A stretch of DNA of 64,000 bases from Epithemia pelagica. Lineage: Eukaryota > Bacillariophyta > Bacillariophyceae > Surirellales > Surirellaceae. The stretch lies in the NCBI GenBank assembly GCA_946965045.2, contig OX337234.1, positions 1,612,001 to 1,676,000 of the forward strand, written 5' to 3'. The notes below the pieces were generated by a model, which was not told the origin of the DNA, ran no database searches, and worked only from the letters and a program-made list of their open reading frames with translations. Below, one piece after another: positions 22,713-34,200 of this stretch (positions are counted from its first letter, which is position 1; the number at the start of each line of letters is the position of its first letter). Position numbers and translations under genes: made by a program.

Positions 22713-23086
22713 CTCCTACCTTTACCACTCGTTGTCCTACCTTTCCCCACTCACTGAGGACTCACTGAGGAGTAAGTCACTCCCCACAATCACACTACCC
22801 TAGCCCCAAAAATTACTGTACTTAGATGTTTAATTCTAGTGTAGATCGTGGTCGGGTCGCGAGTCGCGAGAGGAGTGGGGGATGGGAGACATTGACTCTA
22901 AGTATTCTGTCACACTATTTATGCAAAAAGCATGCCTCGGAGTTTGATTGGCATGCAATAATTGTGAGATAAATGATACTTCGACATAAAGCGTTTTAAA
23001 TCATCCGATAAAATCGGATGAGGTCACTTAAGTGACGGGGTTATTTGCAAACATTTAAAGATTACCTAGTGCCCCATCGAAAGTAG
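22713..23086. other. Spacer between two transposons
   Basis: No gene seen. It holds short direct repeats (CACTCACTGAGGA next to CTCACTGAGGA, near 22,750) and AT-rich stretches. The last bases, AAAGTAG (with a preceding G), are the left copy of the hAT target duplication. Confidence 0.5.
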
Positions 23087-23273
23087 CAGGGTGACCGTTT
23101 AGACTGTCTAAAATATTTCGGGTCTAAAATAAATCTAAAAGTGCTTTAGACTGTCTAAAATGTCTAAAACAGGGTCTAAAATCTCTCCGTGTTTTTGTAA
23201 GGCGAAGCAATAACCCTATCCCTAGACAGCCAGCTACCTAGGAGCCAGCAACCCTAGACAGCCAGCTAGAGGA

Positions 23274-24080
23274 TTGCAAGAAAAGTAGGGACAACATGTG
23301 AGTCGAGTGTGTGAAGTGTGAAGAAGGAAGCAGCAAGAAAAGTGGGGACACATTGCATGAAATAAAAAGCAAGAAAAGTGGGGACAAAACGTGAGCCGAG
23401 TGTATGAAGCAGAGAACAGCAAGATAAGTGGGGACACATTGCATGAAATAAAAAGCAAGAAAAGTGGGGACAAAACGTGAGCCGAGTGTATGAAGCAGAG
23501 AACAGCAAGATAAGTGGGGACACATTGCACGAAATAAAAAGCAAGAAAAGTGGGGACAAAACCTGAGCCGAGTGTATGAAGCAGAGAACAGCAAGATAAG
23601 TGGGGACACATTGCACGAAATAAAAAGCAAGAAAAGTGGGGACAAAACCTGAGCCGAGTGTATGAAGCAGAGAACAGCAAGATAAGTGGGGACACATTGC
23701 ACGAAATAAAAAGCAAGAAAAGTGGGGACAAAACCTGAGCCGAGTGTATGAAGCAGAGAACAGCAAGATAAGTGGGGACACATTGCACGAAATAAAAAGC
23801 AAGAAAAGTGGGGACAAAACCTGAGCCGAGTGTATGAAGCAGAGAACAGCAAGATAAGTGGGGACACATTGCACGAAATAAAAAGCAAGAAAAGTGGGGA
23901 CAAAACCTGAGCCGAGTGTATGAAGCAGAGAACAGCAAGATAAGTGGGGACACATTGCACGAAATAAAAAGCAAGAAAAGTGGGGACAAAACCTGAGCCG
24001 AGTGTATGAAGCAGAGAACAGCAAGATAAGTGGGGACACATTGCACGAAATAAAAAGCAAGAAAAGTGGGGACAAAAACA
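23274..24080. repeat. 86-bp minisatellite inside the hAT element
   Basis: About nine tandem copies. TGTATGAAGC recurs at 23401, 23487 and every 86 bp after that. Each unit contains two related halves (GCAAGATAAGTGGGGACA and GCAAGAAAAGTGGGGACA), so the array grew from a roughly 43-bp unit. Copies are nearly identical. 86 is not a multiple of three, so all three minus-strand frames stay open for 270-290 codons with the same repeating peptide; these are not genes. The array lies directly beyond the transposase stop. Confidence 0.93.
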
Positions 24081-24116
24081 TAATCTATATAGGAAGTAGG
24101 AAGTTACCAAGACTAT

Positions 24117-27100
24117 CTAGCAATGGAAAGCTGACATGATCGTGGGCAGGTCCAACTTTCCATCACCTTCACTTTTGCTGAAGACTGCTGTTAAGGTGGC
24201 AAGGTTGTACTTGTCAACTCTCGGATAATCCCCAAATTGCCGTTCAATACTTCGAAGAGTCGAGTCTGTTTGTGCTGGCCATCCTGGGTGGTTGTTGTCA
24301 TCCTCAAATGATTCTGGGAATTTTTCACCCATTCTTGCATACCTTCCATATCTATGTTCTGCCGCAGCTGCGAGAAGCTCTTTTCCCCCATCACTATGGC
24401 TTTCATTCATGTCAGAGTCTTCCGGTACCTGGTTTTCACCCACTTCAGACTCATTATCATCCGTGGACTCTATGTCCTCTTGATGAATATTTCCCCTCCA
24501 GTCATCAAGTGTTTCTTCAATGGATGTGGGTAGATGGTCATCGTCTTCATCAATATCATTCATTTCACGCGACGACAAATTGACATTTCCAGATTGTTCA
24601 ATACTGCCGTTGGCAATGCCACTCTCCCTCTGACTACACTCATCCTCAACTTGCTCCTCTGTTGACTCTTCGTCATCTTTCCTTCGGTGCTCTGTGCAAC
24701 GGACAATACAATTTGCAGTTTTGATTTTTGAACTTCTTCTTTGGTCTTGTCCTTCCTCTTCGGATACTCTCTCCCTTTGCATTTGTATATGGTACTTCAG
24801 TTTTGTCAGCTTCGTTGTCGTGCATTGCTTCATCTGATTACGTTCTTTGGTGTGGAATCCAGAAAAATGCTTAAAAACTCTTTCGGCAGTTGCTGCCTGC
24901 ACTGGAGCACCAAGAAGAAACACGGCAAAGAAACTGAGCACTGGATATTCATCCTGTTGTAGTCTCCAGTATTCCAATGGAGAACTCTCGGTCTTACGAT
25001 CCCATTTGTCCAGACCAACCATTTTCTCCTTTTTAAGCCATTTCTTGAGGTTTGTTGAAAGCTTGTCAAGTGTCGTGGATGTGGTTTCGCCATCTCCGAT
25101 TGTCCATTCGCATGCTCTGGCCTTCTCTGTTAAGACAAACTTCTGCCAGTAGAACCTTGCAGCCATTTGTAGTCGTCCTACAGTAAGTGCATTACCACTG
25201 TTGTAGGAGCCATTTGTGTCGGTTGAATGGCGAAGAATGGCGGTACCAAGGGATTGATATTCAGGATGTAAACAAAAGGAAAGGAAAAATAGAGGCTGTT
25301 CTGCAGCTGCCCATCGATCTTCTATATCTTGTGCTATGTTTGTTCCTGAAGAGGTTCGTGGAGAATCTGATCCTCCATAGGAGTAGCATAGGTCATTGTA
25401 TAGATTCATGAGGGTCAGTAAAACATGTGCCATGGTATTTCCTTCACGTTGCATTAGATGCGATGCATCGCAAAATGGACGAATCAACAGTTCCGCCTCT
25501 TCAAGATCTACCCAGAATGTTGATTGTCCCCATGCCAGTAGCTCCCTTGGAAGTTTCTCCCCTTGACAATTCTTGTACGTGGTAACAAGAATTTCACAGG
25601 CACTTCTAATCCTCAATTGAGACGCGAAACAGGCCTGAGTGGAATTCCATCTTGTTGCACCAATATTATGGATGGCGACAGGAACATTGTGGCCGTACAA
25701 TTCTTTGGCCTTAAGACGTAGCCGTTTGTACCATTTTGAACTTGACTTGGTTACTGCCACAGCAGCTTTGGATGCCATTGTGAGTACCTCCTTGAATTCA
25801 GAACGCTCGAGCAGACATCGTACCATCAGATTGATCTGATGTGCCCAACAAAATCCAAAGACTATGCTAGGGTGTCGGCGAGCTAAGATGTTGCAAGCTC
25901 GTTTGCATTGACCCGCATTATCTGAAAGGAAATACGAGGGTTTTGTGATATCTTCACGGAGCTCAAGATGCTCACTCATGATTTTCTTCACTGCATAAAG
26001 TACCGTCTCTTCCCAAAACTTGGCAACTGCCACACCATTGTGGCATGCCCCAAGTGGATATGAATCAATGAGGAAGGATTGGTTTCCGAGAACCAAACAG
26101 ACTGCTTCGACGTCTTGTTTTGAAACGCTCGTCCAGGAATCCACAACAACACCAGGTTGTCTCCCTTTTTTATATAGTTCTTGCATCTCACTTGACATAC
26201 ATGTCTCTGCAGTAGCTACGGCAGAATCTAGAAGAGATGAAGACAATTTTGTCCTTCCTGGTAGGTTTTGAGAAACTCCAGGGCGTATGGAATCAACAAA
26301 CTTCCGAAATGAAGGTGAGTCAACAAGTCGAAACGGAAGAGCATTGTCAATTATGGCTTCAAGGCACTCTTTGTGCATAGCTTCTATTTCACTGTTGGTC
26401 ATGGGTGGGAAAAAATAATGATCCAGAGTTCGGGTGGAACCCGTAGCATGCTTGGATCGACTCTTGACATTGGATAACTGATGTGCTTCATCCGTTATTT
26501 CAGATATGGGGTTGTCAGGTGATGGAGCGTTGGAATTATTCTTTGATGCTTGCCGAGAGGCAATTCTTGACCGAGACACAACTATTTCTGTTCCACATCT
26601 GGATTTCCCTTCAGAGAGTGCCAGTATGGCCGAAACAGTCTCCTTTTCTGCTCTTCTCTTGAATTCAGGACAATGCTTTAAATGTTGGAGCATTGTTTTT
26701 CTGTAGTACCCTTTTGCTTCAGGTCGCTTCATCCTTCTATTGAATGTCTTGGCTTCAGAAAATGCAACAACACAGTGCCGGCAGACCATGACATAATGAG
26801 GTGTCTTCTGCCCTGTTGTGTTGCTTATTGTAAATTTCTTCACACCATCAGGAAATGTGAAATGCTCTCGAATCAGCTCAAGCTCCTGTTTTTTTGTAAT
26901 CGAAGAGCTGTACTTTTTTGCTTTTTGGGAGCTAGATTTTCTGTGGGGTTTCTCTTTTGGTGCAATATTGGTACTTCTATTGTTTTGAGATGGTGGTGGA
27001 GGTACCAAAATGCGATCTGGCCGATGGAGAATACTTGGGTCTTCCTTTCCAAGGTGATGAAGGTCTCCTGTACGAAAATCCCTGTACATGCGACCGAGTC

Positions 27101-27341
27101 CAGGATCTTGATATGGGCTCATTTCAATTTCTCTTTCATGGTTGATAAGTTCCAATTCACTCTGTTCGACTGCTTCTGTGTCATCTGGTAGTTCTTCATC
27201 ATCAGGGACATCAGAGGGGGAATCAGAATCTTCATGGCTCTCTTCTGGGTTTTGGTGTGACGAGGAATCGGAATAAGATGAATCACAATCAGAGGACCCC
27301 ATAGCTTCATCATCTAAGCTATTGGACGGTATGGATGACAT
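24117..27341 (-). CDS. hAT family transposase
   Basis: A 1,074-aa uninterrupted frame from the ATG at 27341. After an acidic Ser-rich N-terminus there is a BED-type zinc finger (C187, C190, H220, H223) for terminal DNA binding. The RNase H-like catalytic core shows D401 in VVDSWTS, D474 in FLSDNAGQ, the hAT CxxH motif (C498-H501, CWAHQINL) and TRWNS at about 562-566. The C-terminal dimerisation region at about 790-850 has EYWRLQQDEYPVLS and AATAERVF. A second acidic tail follows. Length, domain order and intact motifs fit a functional cut-and-paste transposase acting in the nucleus. It is the only gene in the element. Confidence 0.95.
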   Translation of the reverse strand: MSSIPSNSLDDEAMGSSDCDSSYSDSSSHQNPEESHEDSDSPSDVPDDEELPDDTEAVEQSELELINHEREIEMSPYQDPGLGRMYRDFRTGDLHHLGKEDPSILHRPDRILVPPPPSQNNRSTNIAPKEKPHRKSSSQKAKKYSSSITKKQELELIREHFTFPDGVKKFTISNTTGQKTPHYVMVCRHCVVAFSEAKTFNRRMKRPEAKGYYRKTMLQHLKHCPEFKRRAEKETVSAILALSEGKSRCGTEIVVSRSRIASRQASKNNSNAPSPDNPISEITDEAHQLSNVKSRSKHATGSTRTLDHYFFPPMTNSEIEAMHKECLEAIIDNALPFRLVDSPSFRKFVDSIRPGVSQNLPGRTKLSSSLLDSAVATAETCMSSEMQELYKKGRQPGVVVDSWTSVSKQDVEAVCLVLGNQSFLIDSYPLGACHNGVAVAKFWEETVLYAVKKIMSEHLELREDITKPSYFLSDNAGQCKRACNILARRHPSIVFGFCWAHQINLMVRCLLERSEFKEVLTMASKAAVAVTKSSSKWYKRLRLKAKELYGHNVPVAIHNIGATRWNSTQACFASQLRIRSACEILVTTYKNCQGEKLPRELLAWGQSTFWVDLEEAELLIRPFCDASHLMQREGNTMAHVLLTLMNLYNDLCYSYGGSDSPRTSSGTNIAQDIEDRWAAAEQPLFFLSFCLHPEYQSLGTAILRHSTDTNGSYNSGNALTVGRLQMAARFYWQKFVLTEKARACEWTIGDGETTSTTLDKLSTNLKKWLKKEKMVGLDKWDRKTESSPLEYWRLQQDEYPVLSFFAVFLLGAPVQAATAERVFKHFSGFHTKERNQMKQCTTTKLTKLKYHIQMQRERVSEEEGQDQRRSSKIKTANCIVRCTEHRRKDDEESTEEQVEDECSQRESGIANGSIEQSGNVNLSSREMNDIDEDDDHLPTSIEETLDDWRGNIHQEDIESTDDNESEVGENQVPEDSDMNESHSDGGKELLAAAAEHRYGRYARMGEKFPESFEDDNNHPGWPAQTDSTLRSIERQFGDYPRVDKYNLATLTAVFSKSEGDGKLDLPTIMSAFHC

Positions 27342-27453
27342 TGTTCTTGAAGTCTCTAAGGATGAGAAAGAATAGTAACTGAGGCCTTGCTTTGTTCATT
27401 CAGACTGAGATGGCATTGAGATGAATGAGGCTGAACGCTCTCATACTCACACA

Positions 27454-27511
27454 GTGGTGGCGCTACTGAAGGGTTAAGGTTAATCGTGGTGGCGCTACTG
27501 AAGGGTTAAGG
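27454..27511. repeat. Two 26-bp direct repeats upstream of the hAT transposase
   Basis: GTGGTGGCGCTACTGAAGGG with its continuation TTAAGG occurs at 27,454-27,479 and 27,486-27,511, 32 bp apart. They lie between the transposase start and the right terminus, so they may be promoter or transposase-binding repeats. Confidence 0.8.
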
Positions 27512-27624
27512 ATAATAGTCTAAAACTTTTATTTTAGACTCGACCTCGGTCTAAAATAATTATACCCTTTTAGACCGGGTCTAAAAGTGAGGGTATAATT
27601 AGACTCCGGTCACCCTGAAAGTAG

Positions 27625-28095
27625 GGCAAGCTTAATTGTGTTACACTAATTAGGATCACGACTTCTAAGTATCCATTGAGAGAACCGATCACTTAGGAAG
27701 ACCGAAGATTACCTAGGGTGCGCTGGCACGACTCCTCGTGACACAGGAAGCTTACATACTTGAATAGCCCCGGGGGACTCCTCGGCGCAGGGCGCACCTC
27801 GTGGCCTAACTCCTCGTCGGGCAATAGCTTCTCGTCGTGGACTGCCCCCTCGATCCGCTTATGCGGATCTCACAGGGGCATTCCACTCCTCGTCGCTATT
27901 GCCCTTCTCGGAGGTAAGCCACTCCTCACACCCTAGCTCCTCCTCGTCCGCCCTCAGCTGTTAAAGTAGACTTACTACTAACGGCAACAACGAACAACGG
28001 AGAGACCGCTGCTACCCAATGCCATATGCAGGATGATGATTCGCAAAAAAAGCGCCCACATTCTTTTGTCGTCTTGAGATGGAACAAATTGGACC
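27625..28095. promoter_or_regulatory. Upstream region of the GPCR gene with repeated ACTCCTCG
   Basis: This 470-bp gap between the hAT element and the receptor start has no gene. Between 27,731 and 27,892 the word ACTCCTCG occurs four times (27731, 27777, 27809, 27885), with several near matches (CTTCTCGTCG, CTCCTCGTCC). GGGCAATAG and CTATTGCCC form an inverted pair in the same block. The stretch is richer in G+C than its surroundings. A promoter role is inference from position. Confidence 0.4.
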
Positions 28096-31000
28096 ATGGG
28101 AGTGTCAGCCATGTTGCACAAGTTCTTTTGCTTTCACTGTGTTTTGCTGCAGCTTACAATTTTACCTTTGGTTGTGCTTGCCTTTGTTGGGCCTGATGGA
28201 ACTTGTCCAATACAAGTATTTGCACCCTTCACGAGGTGCGTTCATTCAACTGTTTGTGGTTGGACTTGCAATTTGATGTCTGACCAACTCCACTTGCTTC
28301 CCATTTTCTACTTCAGGAATGGTGATCCTTACTATGGGCTTTTCGACCGCAACTTTACCGTTGGTTTTTCAGTAATGGCTGCAGCTGTGTTGGCGGTGGA
28401 CCATTTCAATGAACGAAATAGTTCCATGGTTCCCGACCTCGCCCAATTCGCACCAAATGGTGGCAGTCCTTGTGATGTACAACTGGAAATTGACAAAGTT
28501 TTCAACACTGATGGGGGAGAATCGCATGAGGCTAGTCGGATGCTTTGGGATTACGTTCTTTTCGAAAATGAGACAAGCACTGAAAGTGAAAGTGCCTCTT
28601 CAAAAGCAAAATCTCTGTGCGCATTTGCAGGCCCTATGCATGCACGCCCAGCAAGCGTAAGTCTGCTCCATGGTCTAAAATCTATGTCCAGATATTCGCG
28701 TAGTTGGATGGACCGAAGACGGTGAATCCAGGCTGATAATTTGTTCATACGTCCTTGTTTGTATTTGTGCAGGACATAGGAATCATGGCATATGCTGCTA
28801 ACATACCGATGATTTCCATTCTCAACGATGACATGGTTCGAGATTTTAGTAGACCCATGCGAACTTCGGTGTTTCCAGATCTTCTTGAATCTGCTATTGT
28901 GTTGGTGTCCTTCTTGTTGCATCTAGAAAGGACAGACTTTATTGCTTTTTTGTACCCGCTCACCGACAAGGGTATGCAACGTCGATCAGCTTTGGGGGTC
29001 ATGTTGGATTCCAACAATGTTCGATGGATGGCCAGCGAGTACGTCGATTCTGTCGCAACGACCAAAATCAAACAAAAGGAGGGCAAACTTGGTGCTGACG
29101 ATGTCTTAAACGCTCGCACAGTCCGAACCGCCGTGAAAAGGATCAAACAGAGTGGATTTCGCACTGTGGTCATCTCTCTCGATCTCAACTATGAACGAAT
29201 GTTTGAAGAAATTGCCGATGCCATTGAAGAGTTTGGAATGAATGATGGTGAGCACTTCTTTGTGTTCCTCGAACCCATCGGCTTAAGCGACTATGATATC
29301 GATTCGAATGTCAACATAAGAAAGCTGATCACAGGATCCGCGTTCGTTCTTCCCTTGTCGGATGATACTTACTGGATTGGAAACCCCCTAATTGAAGACT
29401 GGTCAAGATTGGGAGAGCCCACCCTCAATGAAAAGTTGAATTTTCTGAACCCGATCGAACCAGCCAGTCCTGCATATATGCGTGCAGAAAGCAGACTGTT
29501 CGAAATCGACATAGACAAGCCCGAAACTCAACCGGAATACGGGTCAGGTATGTTGTTAGAATGATTCAGGGCTCAGTGAGACATCGCTGATCTTACATTT
29601 TGTTCCCGATATCACCATTTAGCTTTCATGTACGACGCTGTAATGAGTATAGGCTTTGGTGCCTGCCTCGCGAGTCGTCGTTCCGACGGATCCGTGGATG
29701 GTCGAGATCATCACAATGCCATTCGCAGCTTGCGCTTCAAAGGAGCATCGGGAAATGTTGCGTTCGGCAGAGATGTGTTGGAACGAGGAGGAACGCGTTG
29801 GTGGCAAAGTCTGGACTGGGTTGCTATCAACTACAGGGAAAGTGGTCACTACGAGCTGGCGGATGTGCTGATTGCCCAGAACATATCGACACTCGACAAT
29901 CCGGATGATCCACCCTTTGAACAAATTGTGACAGCTTGGCGAGAAGGGGGATCTCTACCGTGGTTTCCAGGATCGCCGTTAGTCTATGCCGACGGAACAA
30001 CCACGGCTCCTATGCCACTGCGAGATCCAGGTGATCAACATCTGGTCGATCCCTATATGAAGGCCTTGGGACTTTCGCTCACGGGAGCGACAATGCTGAC
30101 ATCTCTTATGGTCATTATTTGGGTGTATCGATGTCGCCAACACCGGGTAATTGCTGCGTCACAGCCTATGTTCCTCTACATCATTTCCATTGGGACCGTT
30201 GGTAGGTGGAAATACACTTGTTGAGTTTTGACATAAAACGCACAATGGTCACCTACTTGTTGCTCATGATTTTGCCTTGCTGTGTCTGCTTCGGGAAGTG
30301 GAGGCAGCGACCGTCTTGGTGATATCATTCGATGATAGTACGTTGAGCCCTCAGCAACTCAGTCGTCTATGCATGGCACTACCCTGGCTCTTCGGCACTG
30401 GTGTTGTCATTGTGGTTTCTGCTCTATTCACAAAGGTAAGATGTGGAGGAGGTTTATTTATGGTGAGGTTTTGTGCTCACCAGTCATTATCATAGCTTCT
30501 TCGTGTCCATAAAACGCTGCAGTTTTCTCGAAAACGTGTACCGAAGACGCTCCTTATATTGCCGATGGCGCTTCTGCTATTTGCAGTTGTACTCATTTTG
30601 TCCTTGTGGACTGGTTTGGACCCGCTAGTATGGAAAAGAGAAGATCTTGATGACGAGACAATGGACAGCAGCGGCACATGTCGCAGCGGAGGCCAATTAG
30701 CGGCCTTTCTTGCTCCTTTTGTTGCTGTGCTTCTTTTGGCACTTCTCTTGTTGGCATACATGGCTTATAAGACGAGGGATGTCGATGAAGCTTATTCAGA
30801 AAGCCACTGGATTTATATTCTTATTATAATGCAGTTGGAGGTAGTCCTGGTTGCTTCCCCTGTTGTAATCAAGCTGCATGATACAAATCCGATTCCAAAC
30901 GTTAATTACATGGTCTTCACGCTCTTGTTGCTATCGTTTCCATGGACGACTCTTTGCTTTATCTTCGGGCCTAAGTTGCTTGCCTACTGGAAATCTATCC

Positions 31001-31197
31001 GAGGCATTGATCCCAATAAACCAAAACGAGGGCAGCTCCAATCGAAGCCACGCGTAACAGGGCTAGAAAAACCAATCACAGCCGTTCCCTCAATGTCCGA
31101 ACAGTTGCCAGGTGAGAAATGGGCAATCGACCAGGATGATCTACATGATTTGTCCGCAAAGGAAGAGGAACAGAGCGTGGACAGAAATACCCAATGA
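28096..31197 (+). CDS. Class C (GABA-B receptor-like) seven-helix receptor
   Basis: Six exons: 28096-28235, 28317-28656, 28773-29547, 29623-30201, 30308-30435 and 30496-31197. They sum to 2,664 bp (887 aa) in a consistent frame. For exon 5 an acceptor 9 bp earlier (start 30299) is equally possible. A signal peptide is followed by a large extracellular ligand-binding-type domain (NGDPYYGLFDRNF, then alternating strand and helix segments to about residue 560). Seven membrane segments follow: TGATMLTSLMVIIWVY, a second ending IISIG, PWLFGTGVVIVVSALF, LLLFAVVLILSLW, FVAVLLLALLLLAYMAY, YILIIMQLEVVLVASP and VFTLLLLSFPWTTLCF. A basic and acidic cytoplasmic tail ends the protein. Diatoms are known to carry many GABA-B-like receptors. 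The ligand cannot be told from sequence. Confidence 0.87.
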
Positions 31198-31255
31198 GTG
31201 TCCTTCTCTTCGTCTCTGCTTTTGATGACCGCCTATGATTCATTTCTTATGCTTC

Positions 31256-34200
31256 TCATGGTTCCCCCCACACGTCATCGTCAACATGGCCACCGCAAAT
31301 CTCCATCAGCAATTCCACCTCCTGACTCATAACTTTCAAAACACTTTCAACAGTGTTCAAAGACCGAGCTCCCACTCGCACACCGTTCATTGTGCAAACT
31401 ATATCACCAGGAGAAATATCAACGATTTCTGAGTCATGCGGAGTTATGGATAAGATGCGCCTTCCGGAAATTGGGCTGATGGTTGCTTCTAGAGTGAGAT
31501 TCCACGGATGTTTTAGAGATTCCCTAGTCACGTTGACAAGCCTTGTATCAGTGGCATCGTCTTCAAAACTACTCAACTTTTCGGTTTGAAAGTGATCGTT
31601 CTGTATAGTCGCTACTGGAAGCTTTTCGACTGGTGTGTCCTCCTTCATCATTCCCTGGTCCAACATAGAATTTGATGGCACATCCTGTTGAGGAGTTTCA
31701 GACGACAGGAGAGAGAACAACGTGTGCTGAAAATTGCCGCTCTGTGTCTGTCTAGCTCCTCCTTCTGGGAGTGCTGTAGCAGACTTTCGGTGAGTGAGAC
31801 AGTAAAAGCGGTCCACCGAGAAATCCCAATCTAAGGATTTTGCGCAGGTGAAGTGATAACAGTTTGTACATGAGGGTTCCTGACATTCAACTGTTGCTCC
31901 AGTTCGAGAGCACCTTTGACGAAAACACAAGCACCATTAATTGTGTGAGTCTGTCTTTACCATGGAAACGACAGTCGAATAAAGAAATTTACCTTCCACA
32001 TAGCCTGGACGAGTCCACAGCTTCGAAAATATTGGTATAATCATGCTCGAAATGACTTGAAGTGTTCTGTACAAGCTTGACAGTCGACGTGAAACGAGCA
32101 CAAAAATCGTGAACTGCCACCCGCCGATTTCCCTTCTGAAAAGCAATTAGTTCCCCTGCTTCTCTATTGTTTGACCCACCGCACAACGAACACGTCAACG
32201 ATGATCCGTTTTCTGAGCTCAGAAGCAAGAACTCCATGGAGATCTTACGACACTCATCGATGTGGGATCTATGATTTGGGCAAATAAATTCTTTTCCGTC
32301 CTCATCGAATCTCCAGCCTGTATCTTCGGCGCAACTAAAATGACAAGATTGCGGACAGTTTTCGACAGAACAACCTATCGTCGCACCCACTTCTCCACAA
32401 AGTGAGCACTCAGTGTTCTTGCCACGATTGCATGCTTTAATCACATTCGTCCAAACTCCATCCTGAACATCGACCTCGGGACTGTTCTCGGCGCATCTGT
32501 AGTGAACAAGAACTTCGCGAGAACCTCTCTTGAACGCCAGAAGTGACCCTTCGCGGATCCGCGACCCCGACAAGTGGCACAATGAACATGTCAGTTTCGC
32601 TTTTGGGTTCATTGCTCGAAAGAGAGGCAGAGGGATCGTCTTATCTATGCTTGAATCACCGGGGGAAGACACGAACATGGTATCGACAATTTCTTTCGCA
32701 GCGCGATAACCAGATAACATTGCGCCATGTACCTTCGACGGATGAAGTGCGGTCGTATGCTCACCAGCGAAAAACAAACGCATAGTTTCCGAAGCATCTA
32801 AAAGAACAGAATCTCCATTGCCATTAATTGGACTTTGAAGAACTCTGAAATCTTGATCTGTATTTCCTGGGGCAAGATACGTGTGGGAACCTCGAGAGAA
32901 TCGATCACGGCCCCACCTTGTCAACTTATACAACGAAGGATAAGGAACATACTGTCCTTCAAAAAGACACTTCAGAGTATGCATGACATCTGCTACAAGC
33001 TGTTCCTCGCTGAGGCATTCCGACACAGCAGCCTCTAAGCCAGATATGAGAGTCATGAGCACCGCAGGTGACGATGCTCTCTTACCACCCAACGTAAGAC
33101 CAATGTCAACAAACATGTAGTGATGTGGATTACAGGAAGAAGCATTTCCAAAAAGCGTTTGCCCCTCGTTCAAAACACTTCGCCAAAATGCGTTCTCTGG
33201 AGGAAACTGGAGATAGAGTTTGTCCAGTAGGCCAAATCCAACGGATTCGATAGCATCACGCTTTGAGAAAGGTAGTGATGGTTCAAAGAACAACTTGGCG
33301 GAATCATCCGGTTGGTTCTCTCGGTTGATTGAATCTTTTAGGACGCCTAGTGGCACAGCGCATACGACAAAATCACAAGGCAGACTTTCTGCCTCATTCT
33401 CAAATACGACTTGACATGTGTCGGAGAGTTCCAGAAACCGTTTGTGCCGCTGGATTCCGCCAAAAAATGGTCTGGTCGATGTTTTGCGGGCGTACTCAAT
33501 TCGTGAAACTGGAGTGTTCAACAAACAAGAAAATCTTTCGCCACGTTGTTTCAATTTGTTGTGGATATGATCAACAACACAAGAGTAACCCTGTTTCAAA
33601 ATAACATGATCGCCCTCGAACGCATGTCGTTCATCTATATCCCAGTACTTCATCGAAAGATCCGATATGTTTGCTCCGAGAGCATACTCAATGTTTTTAA
33701 TATTCCAGAGAAGCATGCGGTGCTCATCTTCTGAGAGAGATGCAACCTCATCTAATCGTCCTTTGGCAATGACCTTGCCCACGGCTTCGTCGACCGATAT
33801 GTCGGAAGTTTCTCGGTGACGGCCTACTGTGTGTCGGCCCGGGTCAACGGTAGTGATCTGCGAGCCTAAGTTTTCGTCGGTACCGTTTCTTGTGGGCTTG
33901 AACTCTGATGCATACCACCGCACTGCATGACGGCTGCCGTTTTCTCTGTTACTATCTTCATCACGCCAACAAGTTTCAACCTAGGTAAATGGGGCGGTGT
34001 TAGTTCTGGGCAATGGAAGCAAATCCCAGAGATATCTCACACGTACCGCTAAGTCAAGAAGTTTGTCGAAGAGCTCCCCAGCACGTTCGTCCTCACCCTC
34101 GTCTATAGTAACACGTCCTTGGCGCAACATAGTAACTTCCTCCGACGTCCATACGAAATCGACACTGGCTTCCTGCGCCATAACCGCCAGTGGATTGGAA

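Larger units (their letters stand above)
23087..27617. mobile_element. hAT transposon with intact transposase
   Basis: The ends start CAGGGTGACCG and close as CGGTCACCCTG, the usual CAGGG-type hAT terminus. AAAGTAG flanks both sides (23,080-23,086 and 27,618-27,624). It can also be read as an 8-bp GAAAGTAG if the right terminus lacks its last G. Subterminal regions on both sides are packed with GTCTAAAA and TTTAGAC words in both orientations. The single transposase gene is uninterrupted, so the copy looks young and possibly autonomous. An 86-bp minisatellite fills the left third. Confidence 0.93.

Noticed and set aside
23234-24110. Three overlapping minus-strand frames of 270-290 codons
   Set aside because: All encode the same repeating peptide because the 86-bp unit is open in every frame. 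No independent coding signal.
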